Source of the DNA: Pelagophyceae sp. CCMP2097
Lineage: Eukaryota > Sar > Pelagophyceae
DNA length: 13,330 nucleotides
Direction of reading: 5' to 3'
Assembly: GCA_026770575.1 (NCBI GenBank)
Contig: MU657221.1
Location: forward strand, 33,397 to 46,726
The notes beneath the pieces were generated by a model, which searched no databases, had not been told where the DNA came from, and saw only the letters and a list, made by a program, of their open reading frames with translations. Shown piece by piece: positions 1 to 7,014 of this stretch. Position 1 is the stretch's first letter. The number at the start of each line of letters is the position of its first letter. The position numbers and the translations under genes are program-made.

Positions 1-1
1 G

Positions 2-307
2 GCAGCACTCCGGCGAAACGACATGTTCGAGATTGCCGCGTGCAAAGCCAAAGACTTCTTGGACGTCACAACCCACGTCAAACGGCAGCCCAAAGCGGCG
101 ACCGAGGCCCTGTGGAGCAGGTCGTGCAACGACCTGGGCGCGATACTCGCTTTGCTCTGCGATGCCTCGGCGCAGCGCACAATGCGCATGGCGGAGCCCA
201 ACTTGCAACACGGCCCAACCATGTACGAGGCGCTGAAGGCAAAGTACGAGCCCGAAAACGCATCTCACGGCGGCGTCATTCTGTCGCGCGTCATGAACGC
301 GTTTTTT
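2..307 (+). pseudogene. copia gag, N-terminal part (left end cut by window, frameshifted at right end)
   Basis: The frame is already open at the first complete codon, before the Met at 23, so the true start is probably to the left of the window. The roughly 100 residues visible are mainly helical in character (for example the stretch around ALWSRSCNDLGAILALL). The YEALKAKYEPE-like segment resembles the Ty1/copia gag (UBN2/retrotran_gag) helical domain, where a W..L...Y motif is usual. Reading continues sensibly to the MNAFF segment at about 293-307, which is coded by a run of six T at 302-307. After that the same frame loses gag character and stops at 380-382, while the next frame carries gag on. 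A single-base length change in the T run is the simplest explanation; a genuine +1 shift is possible but unproven. Confidence 0.8.
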
Positions 308-1043
308 GCAGGTCGGTGGCGACATCACGTCGCACATCGACCAAATTATCGACGACTACCTCAAGCTCCCCAGGGCGTCTAGGACGCTCGCTTTATCCGA
401 CGGCCAAATACGTCAGGTCATCCTCGACATCCTGCCTATCTCGATGGAGGCGACCGTCACTCTGTGCACGAACATGCCGGGCACGCAGACGCTCAGCGGC
501 CTTTGCGGCGAGCTCAAGCGGCTGCAACAGAGGCGCTCGGCGCAGCAGCAGCACGGCGCAAACGGCATGATCGTCGTGCAAGGGCGAATACCGTCGTCGT
601 CGCCGCCGCCGCAGCAGTGGCCATCGCAGTCCGTCCCGCCCAGCGGGCGAGGCGGGCGAGGCGGGCGCGGCGGGCGCGGCGGGCGCGGCGGGCGCAACGG
701 GCGTTTCGGACGCGTCAACCTCGACACAAACGCTGCACAGCCGTTTAAAGGCCAATGCTTCGGCTGCGGCGAGTTCGGGCACAAACAAAACGACTGCCCG
801 CACGCATCGTCGTCGTCGCAAAACTCGCAGTCGCGGCGGCAGCAGCAGCCGCTGCAGCTGCAGTCGTCGCCGCAACCGCAGCCGCAGCAGCAGATGCAGC
901 AACCGACCTGGAAGCAACCTGGGGGGTTTGTAGCAGCGCAGCTGCAGCCGCAGCAGCGCTCGTGGTCGCCGTCGAAGGGGTTCAACCCGGAGGAAAACAG
1001 CGGCGGGCACGGCGCCATGCCTCAACGGGAGCACATGGAATGA
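306..1043 (+). pseudogene. copia gag, C-terminal part: capsid end and nucleocapsid with zinc knuckle
   Basis: The fragment continues gag after the T-run frame change. It carries the remaining capsid helices (to about residue 80), then a Gly/Arg repeat with six RGG-type units coded by a 9-bp tandem repeat at 643-696. A canonical CX2CX4HX4C zinc knuckle follows at 756-797 (C-F-G-C...H....C), then a long Gln/Ser/Pro-rich tail from CAG/CCG-rich DNA at about 830-960. CCHC knuckles and RGG boxes both bind nucleic acid, so this part would package element RNA in virus-like particles. It has no Met of its own; the frame simply opens after an upstream stop. It ends at UGA 1041-1043, and the next codon continues in the same frame into pol, so gag and pol are separated by one stop only. 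Confidence 0.88.
643..696 (+). repeat. 9-bp tandem repeat coding Gly-Arg-Gly (RGG box) in gag
   Basis: Six consecutive 9-bp units of the form gcgggcgag or gcgggcgcg run in frame and code an RGG-like repeat directly upstream of the zinc knuckle. The first two units end in ag and the later ones in cg or ca, so the array has local variants that point to expansion by slippage. The period is a multiple of three, so copy-number change keeps the frame. Confidence 0.85.
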
Positions 1044-2672
1044 GAAAGCGCACGACTCGCCAACGGCGCTTTAACGCACGTTTTTGGCGGCGACAGCGCC
1101 GGACTCGAAAACGGTGGTCAAGGGTTTCACGGTTACGTCTCGGCAGTAAAGCCGTGCCCGCCGCCGTGGAGTGTCGACGGCGGGATCGCGTTCAAAGTGA
1201 ACCACGGTTCGGCAGTCGAAACGCTGTCTTACGACGACAACGACGACGACACCGACCAACTTCGTTCTTGGTACCTGGAGGAGAGTTACTCCGAGTCGTC
1301 GAACCTACTACGTGGAAACGTCTCCTCCAAAGATCTCGATTTCGAGACGACCGGCGGCGCGGCGGGCGCGTCTCGCAACGTAGCTCCGACTGTGTCTATC
1401 TCAGGCGCGGATTGCCCGACACAACCATCCTTGAAGACTGCATGCGAGTGGACGATGGCTGATAGTGGAGCAAGCGGTTATATTACGTCGCACGACGAAG
1501 ACCTCGCCGACGTCGACTACAGCATTGTGTCGAACCTCACCGGCATTTTCGGCACCGGAAAGACGCGCGGTCGGAGAAAAACGGCTATCTCTTTCGTTGC
1601 CGACGACGGCAGCCTCGTCCCGTTCGAATCGCACGAGGGCCTGCTCGTCGCCACTACGGCAAGTGGCGGGGTGCGCCTCCTCGGCGAGGGCACGATCCGC
1701 CGCCGCGGCTTTATCCTCGACACCGCCGGCCAGCGCATTGTCGTCGATTGCGACCGCTCTATTCCGACGTTTTTCGACGGCAACCACCACTGGATCAGGA
1801 CGCTGGTCCACAAGCCGGACGAGCGGCACTTTGCTGGCGTGGCCATCACAAGCGCGCTGCAGAAGCTCTGGCACCGACGCTGTAACCACAGGGACGTCCG
1901 GCGCCTGCTGGCCGTGACAATCGGAGCCGGTGATTTTGGTAAAGTGCCGAAGATGGCGCCCGGGGAGCCTTTATGCTGGACTTGCGCCGACGCAAAGTCA
2001 CGGCGCAGAGATCGCGGCGCCGCTCAGCCCATGTCCGCGCGCTCTACAGTCCCGTGGCACAGTTTGCAAGTCGACGTCGCGCACCTCAGCGAGCCCATTT
2101 TTAACGTCAAATACGTTTTGGGCGTCACTGACGAGTGTACTCGGCGGACGAAGCACTACTTCCTGTCGCGACTTTTTGGCGCCGCCGTTAAACTCAAAAT
2201 CGAGGCGCTGCTCGACTACGTTGTGTCGCGAGGATTTACAGTCAAGCGCATAAAGACCGACGGCGCCAAGTACTTTATAGAGGGAGAGGTCAACGAGTTT
2301 CTCCGCGCAAATGGCATCGTCCACGAGATGACCGCGGCGCACACTCACAACCAGATCGGCGTCGTCGAGAACAGCAACCTCATCACGTTCAACGACGCGC
2401 GCGCCATCATGCTCGAGCGCGGCATGCCGCCGTCTTACCTGCTCAAGGCCATCGAAATCGTTGACTATGTCAAAGACCGCATGCCGAACGCGAGCAACCC
2501 GGAATACATGACGCCGTACGAGCGTGAGACGGGCCGAAAACCGTCCGTCGGCCACCTCGTCGTCCCATTTTCGGTCGGATCGATGTACCTCGAGCCAAGC
2601 AAGAGACTGCGGAAGGACGTCGGCGCAAATGGAGCGCAGTGCATCCACCTCGGCTACTGTGAAAACAGCTAG
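1044..2672 (+). pseudogene. copia pol: aspartic protease and integrase (stop-bounded segment)
   Basis: The frame is open from the codon after UGA 1041 to UAG 2670. The protease shows the catalytic DSGA triad in the context MADSGASGYIT at 1455-1487. The integrase N-terminal zinc-binding part has HX4H at 1872-1889 (WHRRCNH) and CX2C at 1974-1985 (CWTC), the usual copia pre-integrase domain. The catalytic core has Asp at 2073, Asp at 2259 (KTDGAKYF) and Glu at 2367 (GVVEN). The second and third are separated by 35 residues, the classic DD35E spacing, so the integrase core looks chemically intact. The protein would cleave the Gag-Pol polyprotein and insert element cDNA. There is no convincing Met at its start; expression would depend on read-through of UGA 1041 in an ancestral or functional copy. 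Confidence 0.9.
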
Positions 2673-3347
2673 ATGTACACCGTCATGCTTTACGACGACA
2701 AGTCCATCTGGTACTCGGGCAACGTAGATTTCGACGAGTCGACTTACGACGCGCCGCTGGAATTTTGCAGCAACGTGCCTGGCGCATTCTTTAGCCGTGA
2801 GGAAAAGTCGATGGACTCGGGAACGGAGTCTTTTCAGCTCGTAACACGCCCGCAGGCGGCGCCGTCGCAGTCCAACACGCTCGGCACGCTTCGCACGTTC
2901 AACGTGCGCCCGGGCGCTGACAATTCGCTTGAACGCTCCCCCGGGTTGTGGAATCCGTTCGCTTACGAAGCGCCGCCAAGCGTCATCACCGATCTACCAC
3001 CGTTTCCGACGCCACGACGGTCGGGCCTGCCTTTGCGGGAGCCAGATTCGCCGCGACCGCCGCCGAGACCGCCCTCGGAGACGTCTCCGGCGTTGGACTC
3101 GCCGGCGGGTCTGCCTTTGCGGCCGCCGGGCCTGCCTCCGAGGACCTCGCCACAGCTCTCGCTGGACTCGCCATAGGGACTGCCTCCGCCACCGTCGGGA
3201 CTGCCTCCGCCACCGTCGCTGGACACGCCGCTGGACTTGTTTTCGGAATCGCGGCCGCCCGCGTCTCGCCCTGTGCGCCAACAAAAGACGCGCAACCGCT
3301 TTGAACCAGAAGACCCGAAAGGGGGCGCGCGCTGCTGGACCGGCTAG
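2673..3347 (+). pseudogene. copia pol: integrase C-terminal region and Pro-rich linker, three stop codons
   Basis: Directly after UAG 2670 the same frame continues with an MYTVMLYDDKSIWYSGNVDFDE segment. It matches the usual copia integrase C-terminus, where a strand-rich stretch ends in a ..S.dV.FdE motif, so the UAG interrupts a continuous domain. A low-complexity linker rich in Pro, Ser and Arg follows (about 2980-3250), as is normal between copia integrase and RT. The linker carries UAG at 3174-3176 and UAG at 3345-3347 without any loss of frame. At 3174 the neighbouring 21-bp repeat copies have TCG (Ser) in the corresponding place, so this stop looks like a mutated serine codon. Confidence 0.82.
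3176..3217 (+). repeat. 21-bp perfect tandem duplication in the pol linker
   Basis: A 21-base unit beginning gggactgcctcc is present twice back to back at 3176-3196 and 3197-3217, in frame, coding a Pro-rich GLPPPPS-like heptad. It begins at the last base of the stop codon 3174-3176. This is typical slippage within copia linker DNA. Confidence 0.85.
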
Positions 3348-3885
3348 GCGACTTTACTCGCAATTAGCGCCGTGACCGGTTTCGCTGCGTTCATTGGCAC
3401 CGCGCAGAGCATGAACATCGCCGAGGTCCGCCAGCAACACGCGCGCACTTTCCTCGACGGACCTGACCGCGAGCTGACCATTACAGCCATGCAGCAGGAG
3501 TACGACCAGATCTGCGACCGCGGCACCTTCGTTGTTGGGCTCGTCACGGCGCCGGTGCTCAAGGCCTACAACATACTCACGCTCAAATGGGTCTTGAAGG
3601 AAAAGTTGAAGGACGACGGCAGCCGCGATAAGATCAAGGGGTGGCTGGTCGCACGCGGTTTTGGACAGCACTTCGGTGTCGACTACTTCGAGACGTTCGC
3701 ACCGACGGCACGCGTCGAGACGGTGCGCTTACTCATTGCGTGGGCAACGGCAAACGCTATGCTCCTTTTCAGCGGCGACGTCACGGGCGCGTACCTCAAC
3801 GGCGTGCTGGAAGAGGCCGTGTTCTGCTACGAACCGCAAGGTTTTGCGTCGCCACCGCGCTCGGACGGACAGACTCCCGATTTGG
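3348..3885 (+). pseudogene. copia reverse transcriptase, N-terminal half (fingers and motif A)
   Basis: The frame reopens after UAG 3345 and carries the RVT_2 (copia RT) start. Recognisable parts are the AM..E region (AMQQEYDQI), a W-K-K basic segment (LKWVLKEKL), LVARGFGQ, the GVDYFETFAPTARVETVRLL block at about 3675-3737 and motif A, GDVTGAYLNG, with its catalytic Asp at 3777-3779. These are the standard copia RT blocks in the standard order. Sense continues to the YEPQGF block at about 3828-3845. Between there and 3886 the reading moves to the next frame, and the old frame runs on without homology to a stop at 4113-4115. There is no homopolymer at the switch, so the exact base is uncertain. 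Confidence 0.88.
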
Positions 3886-4377
3886 CGGCTGCTCAAGTCG
3901 CTTTACGGACTGAAGCAAGCCGGCAGGATTTGGTACCAGATCATCAACGGGGCGTTTTTCAGTTTTGGGTTTCTCCGATCCACTGCCGACCCCTGTCTCT
4001 ACATCCTTCGTCGCGCCGGCGCCACGCTCGTAGGCGCACTGTACGTCGACAACGTCATCGCAGCGACGTCGCACACGCCCTTATGGAAGGAGTTTGTCGC
4101 GTTCTGGCGCCTTAAGTTCGACTTGGTTGATTTAGGGCCTCTGCGCCACGAGCTCGGCGTCGTTTTCGAAATAGGCATTCGCGGCGAGCGGCACGTTACG
4201 TTCCTCCACCAAGGCCTGTACGTCAAAGCGCTTTTAGAGCGTTTCGGAGTAACGCCGACGTCGCCGCGCCCGCAGCCTTGCGAGAAGTCGCTACTCCGCT
4301 TGCAGACGGAAGACGACACGCCGCTCGTCGAGCCGGAGCTTTCCGACTACCGAAAAATCGGCGGATCGCTCGTCTGA
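3886..4377 (+). pseudogene. copia reverse transcriptase, C-terminal half with YVDN in place of YVDD
   Basis: The fragment continues RT in the +1 frame. It contains SLYGLKQAGRIWY (from 3898), a near-invariant copia block, then GF..STADPCLYI. The catalytic loop at 4042-4053 reads Tyr-Val-Asp-Asn. The second Asp of the YVDD box helps bind the catalytic metals in reverse transcriptases, so AAC at 4051-4053 (one base from GAC) should cripple polymerisation. The thumb/connection follows (FDLVDLGPLRHELGVVFE; copia usually has ..dlG.l..fLGi.i). The frame ends at UGA 4375-4377 inside the conserved YR..GSL.Y block, and the same frame goes on beyond the stop. Confidence 0.88.
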
Positions 4378-4832
4378 CTAGCATGGTGGACGCGCATCGA
4401 CATCGTGTACCTCACCGTCTTCCTGTGCACGTACATGTCCTCGCCGTGCCAGTACCACCTGAAAGTCGCCTACCAGATTCTCGCCTACCTGTCCGGCACG
4501 GTGCATTTCGGCATCACGTACCAGGAAGGCTCATGCGAGCCTTGCGCGTTCTCCGACGCAGACTGGATTACGGCGTGGACGAAAGGAGCCGAGTCGATCG
4601 TCGCCAGCGTCGTCATGTACGCGGGCGCGGCAGCGGTTTGGACTTGTACCAAGTCGGACGACGCAAAGCTCTCATCGGTGGAGGCCGAAATCCACGCGAC
4701 GTTTATCGCCGTGCCGAACATCATCATGGTACGCCAGATCTTTGAGGACGTCCACACGCCGCTGCAACGTCCGACGATCCGGCCGTCTGCGACCGCCGCA
4801 TCTTGATGAACATCGTCGTGCTGCACCAGTGA
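4378..4832 (+). pseudogene. copia RNase H domain, 3'-shortened and frameshifted
   Basis: After UGA 4375 the same frame continues with the D-I-V-Y and H...A..IL.YL.GT blocks that link RT to RNase H in copia. The RNase H core follows: SDADW with catalytic Asp at 4555, and LSSVEAEIHA with Glu at 4681. It would degrade the RNA strand of the RNA:DNA hybrid. The frame stops at 4804-4806. The expected next motif (C-D-N in most copia elements) is instead found as VCD in another frame at 4785-4793, and that frame stops at 4830-4832. So a third frame change lies just before it, and the last copia block (..H.R.KHI..) is missing, meaning the C-terminus is shortened. Confidence 0.85.
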
Positions 4833-4852
4833 GCGCACCGCGCGCGCGTCGC

Positions 4853-4901
4853 AAAAAAAAAAGAAAAAGAAGAGAAAGAGAAAGAAAGAAGAAGAAGAAG
4901 G
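4853..4901 (+). other. 49-nt homopurine run, candidate polypurine tract
   Basis: An uninterrupted run of A and G begins about 20 bases after the last pol frame. LTR retrotransposons prime plus-strand DNA from a purine tract at this location. The length is greater than the usual 10-20 nt, so simple-repeat expansion is likely too. No TG dinucleotide, the usual LTR start, directly follows, so the role is only inferred from position. Confidence 0.45.
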
Positions 4902-4919
4902 CCCAGGCGACCGAATCAA

Positions 4920-5142
4920 AAAGGATAGCCCTCGACAAGGAGATGCCCCGACGGCCACCGGCGCCGTCGCCCAGCAAAGGCTCAGACGGCCGCACAAGGA
5001 GAACCCTCGGCAAGGAGAGGCCCCGACGGCCACCGGCGCCGTCGCCCAGCAAAGGCCCAGACGGCCGCACAAGGAGAGCCCTCGACAAGGGGAGGCCCCG
5101 ACGGCCACCGGCGCCGTCGCCCAGCACAGGCCCCGACGGCCG
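4920..5142. repeat. 75-bp minisatellite, about three copies
   Basis: The block beginning cgacggccaccggcgccgtc recurs at 4949, 5024 and 5099, an exact 75-bp spacing, with the flanking bases repeated too. The total is about 2.97 units. Copies differ by scattered substitutions. Because 75 is divisible by three, long open frames with 25-residue repeats arise on both strands (Arg/Pro-rich on plus, Cys/Gly/Ala-rich on minus). I regard these as by-products of the repeat and not as proteins. It could lie in the 3' untranslated region or 3' LTR of the copia element, which has not been defined. Confidence 0.9.
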
Positions 5143-5156
5143 AAATTCATGTTCGT

Positions 5157-5185
5157 TTGAGTCGAGGCTTTCCGCCACGACTCAA
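5157..5185. repeat. Short hairpin with 8-bp perfect arms
   Basis: TTGAGTCG at 5157-5164 is the reverse complement of CGACTCAA at 5178-5185, with a 13-nt loop. It lies just past the minisatellite. It has no downstream T run and no clear role. Sequence on to 5390 shows no recognisable element. Confidence 0.5.
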
Positions 5186-5390
5186 GGGGAGCGTGAGAGG
5201 AAGATACGCCCGACCCACATCTCTCTCTACCATAACTCAACTCCCGTTCCGAGTGTCCTTCTCTCAGGAGGTCAAGGGGTGCGCCGGAGCAACTTTACCG
5301 ATGACGGGAATCGGACTCTAGACCATACAATTGCAGGAATCCTATCCTTTTTTGGAACACAGGATGTACGGGTTCCCGCGTCCTATTGGC

Positions 5391-5645
5391 CTATTGGGTG
5401 AGTGTCGGATATCGGGCTCCTTCGCGCGTTCTCTCCTTGATTCGAAGCATATGCGTGACATGATTGGCTTTCTGCGTCTGCTTCTTCGCCTTCTCGGCAG
5501 CCTTCGAGTGTTTCCCCGGCGCCATGAACCCGACGAGAGGCGTCGGAGGAGCGCGAGGGTAGCACAGGAACTGGGGGACTGTGTGGCCCAACCCGATATC
5601 GCCGAGGACAGAGATGGCGTTTGCACAGGCCGAAAGGACCGCGCA
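5391..5645 (-). pseudogene. Possible coding remnant, 84 residues, no recognised family
   Basis: The minus-strand frame is open from just after a TAA (5646-5648) to a TAG (5391-5393). Its composition is balanced and protein-like: a mildly hydrophobic start (SACANAISVLGDIGLGHTVP), a short Pro-rich stretch, then a Lys/Gln/Arg-rich, probably helical tail (KAAEKAKKQTQKANHVTHML). The other frames here are more skewed. It has no Met near the start. The sequence upstream on the same strand ends in CATTTCAG, which looks like a splice acceptor, but an exon opened there would meet the TAA two codons later in this frame. It is therefore either a broken last exon or a chance frame. I cannot name it. Confidence 0.25.
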
Positions 5646-5968
5646 TTAACGGACCTGAAATGACCAACGGAGGAACGACATATGTTTAAAAAAGTGTTGT
5701 TTGCCGTGTGTGTATACGCGAAGTCGCTCCATCTGGCGCGGTGATGCGCTTGCGTAAGAGTATACGAGGGCACCGGGCCTTCCGCCAGGTGCCCCGCGGC
5801 CCCTGGTGATCCCGCCAGCACAAAATCCAGCACAAAAGCCGGCCGTGGTGCTCGTAGAGCGACTCGACAGCGCGCTCGGCGCCTTGGTCGCCCATGGCAC
5901 CGCCTCCGAACTCTGAAGAGTCGGGGCTCAAACTTCCCCACGCGCTCGGGCCTAAGGGTTTCCACGGT
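5646..5968. other. Unassigned stretch, no supported gene
   Basis: Several overlapping frames of 80-210 codons cross this stretch on both strands, as expected from high GC. The minus frame 5686-5931 opens with a plausible Met and an acidic segment (MGDQGAERAVESLYEHH) but becomes Arg-rich and ends without any familiar domain. It could be the 5' part of the remnant at 5391-5645, but no splice pair joins the two in frame. Nothing else is visible. Confidence 0.4.
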
Positions 5969-6093
5969 TACCCTGGGCAAGGCATACTTTTTTCGCGTTT
6001 CTACACAGGTGCCACCTCTCTATGCAGAGCAAACAAGACGTGTGGGAATCCAAACGGCACCGAACTCGAAAAAAGTATGCCTTGCCCAGGGTA
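5969..6093. mobile_element. 125-bp inverted-repeat element (MITE-like), 27-bp perfect ends
   Basis: The left arm at 5969-5995 (TACCCTGGGCAAGGCATAC then T6 CG) and the right arm at 6067-6093 are exact reverse complements over 27 bases. The spacer is 71 bp and contains a further matched pair (GGTGCC and GGCACC), so the whole unit could fold into a long hairpin. If the outermost TA is read as a target duplication, the ends become CCCTGGGC...GCCCAGGG with a TA target site, as in Tc1/mariner-type (Stowaway-like) elements. That class assignment is inference, and piggyBac-like CCC ends without a clean TTAA were also considered. It carries no coding capacity. Confidence 0.7.
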
Positions 6094-6737
6094 CCCGCGA
6101 GGCCCCCGGTTTGGCGCAGGTCCACGAAGCCAGAACCTAGAAACCCGACCGTCCGACGACGCTATCCGAGCCCTTCTAGGACGGCGACAGCCACGTCAAT
6201 ATCTATCGGGCCACTTCCCACACTCCTGTTTTTTTCGCACGCACCACGAAGAGCCCCGCGTCTGACGAACAGGCGCGCCGCCATCAAACGCGGTGCATCG
6301 CCTCCCTGCGTCGCTCAGGCTCGAAAAAACGCGCAACAGGGCCTTTTAAGCGAAATATTTACTATGCTTCGCTTATTGCGCAACCCAGGGCTCTATTTTC
6401 GGCCTGTGTAGAAGTCCGCTCGACGGCAACATAAAACCTATGGAACTCACTTGCAGATCGCCACCGCAGGGGTGCCCCCCGGACGCCCCGCTATCGCCGC
6501 TGCGCCTCATTGGAAAAGAACACTGAACCTCGGGCTTCTCCTGGGCTACTGATAAGTCGAAACATCTGAAATTTCGCCTCCCTGGCGCGTTTGCTGCCGG
6601 GGGGTGCCCCCCCCGGACCCCCCTTCGCGACCAAAGATGCATTTCATCAACTGCGACAACTTGGCCCTGATCCGCAGCTGCGGGTACACTTCTGAGGGCG
6701 GGGGGGGGTGTTTGCAATACCCGCATTGAACACCACA
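6094..6737. other. Unassigned stretch with C-rich/G-rich runs
   Basis: No recognisable gene. Similar G-run/C-run blocks (a ggggtgcccccc core followed by ggac and more C) occur at about 6470-6487 and 6600-6624, with a weaker relative at about 7379-7401. They suggest a small local repeat. The minus frame 6373-6801 spans 142 codons but passes through these runs and through the 65-bp direct repeat, so it is probably not a gene. Confidence 0.4.
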
Positions 6738-6802
6738 AGTGCAGCCAGTTTTTCGAGGGGTGAAGGGCTTTTAAAGAAATGCTGGTGACGTCGCGGCGCA
6801 TG
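6738..6802 (+). repeat. 65-bp direct repeat, copy A
   Basis: This copy matches 7455-7519 base for base without gaps, with five substitutions by eye. The shared core includes ccagtttttcgaggggtg and ggcttttaaagaaa. It ends two bases before the start of the SINE-like copy at 6804. It has no clear coding role; on the minus strand both copies give a similar short peptide (..LKALHPSKNW), which follows simply from DNA identity. Confidence 0.9.
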
Positions 6803-6803
6803 A

Positions 6804-7009
6804 CCGATTCAGCGATTGGCGGTTGATACGATCGCTACTGGGAATAGAGGTCGAGCAGGAGCTTCATTGGAATCATCATAGAAGAAGTAGGTTGTCGCGG
6901 GTTCGAATCTGGTCGGCCGCAAATATGCGATTAGTTTAAATGATTCTAATTATTTACGTGGGCATAGCAATGGGATTTGTCTGTATCCATCGCCCAGAGT
7001 CGGGTCCTC
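6804..7009 (+). mobile_element. tRNA-derived SINE-like element, copy 1
   Basis: It aligns along its whole length with the reverse complement of 9137-9348. Shared blocks are ccgattcagcgattgg at the head, ggtcgagcaggagc, ggttcgaatctggtcgg (or a close form), aattatttacgtgggcat, gcaatgggatttgt and the end gtcgggtcctc. The GGTTCGAATCT at 6900-6910 fits an RNA polymerase III B box (T-arm of a tRNA). A weak A-box-like stretch lies about 85 bp upstream. The 3' body is not tRNA-like, giving the head-plus-body layout of a SINE. No poly-A or simple-repeat tail and no target duplication are visible. The GC-rich palindromic array begins right after its end. Confidence 0.75.
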
Positions 7010-7014
7010 TGCGC

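Larger units (their letters stand above)
1..4901 (+). mobile_element. Ty1/copia LTR retrotransposon, 5'-truncated by the window edge and decayed
   Basis: The domain order gag, protease, integrase, reverse transcriptase, RNase H is diagnostic of Ty1/copia (Pseudoviridae); in Ty3/gypsy the integrase comes last. Landmarks are a CCHC knuckle at 756-797, protease DSGA at 1461, integrase HX4H and CX2C at 1872-1985, DD35E at 2073/2259/2367, RT motif A at 3777, LYGLKQA at 3901, the YVDD-equivalent at 4042 and RNase H SDAD at 4552. No 5' LTR, primer binding site or tRNA-complementary site is visible, because the window starts inside gag. A 3' LTR cannot be proved without its partner. Five in-frame stops, three frame changes and an altered RT active site mark it as non-autonomous. 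The right boundary at the purine tract is a guess; the element could extend further. Confidence 0.95.

Noticed and set aside
393..1034. Long minus-strand frames opposite gag (Leu/Arg-rich and Cys-rich)
   Set aside because: They are antisense shadows of the CAG/CCG/GGC repeats in gag and have no domain.
4485..5240. 251-codon minus-strand frame with Cys/Gly-rich 25-residue repeats, and the matching plus frame 4742-5401
   Set aside because: The repeats come from the 75-bp minisatellite, which is divisible by three; the rest runs through RNase H antisense and the purine tract.
5300..5340. T-arm-like gggaatcggactctag on the minus strand
   Set aside because: It reads GTCCGATTC, which breaks the GTTC core of the B box, and no tRNA fold could be drawn around it.
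4902..5900. A defined 3' LTR
   Set aside because: The 5' LTR is outside the window, and no TG...CA bounded segment could be confirmed by comparison.
5342..5980. 212-codon minus-strand frame
   Set aside because: Very Arg-rich, no motif, and it overlaps a more balanced frame at 5391-5645; likely a GC-rich artefact.
6373..6801. 142-codon minus-strand frame
   Set aside because: It crosses G/C runs and the 65-bp direct repeat, and has no domain or supported start.
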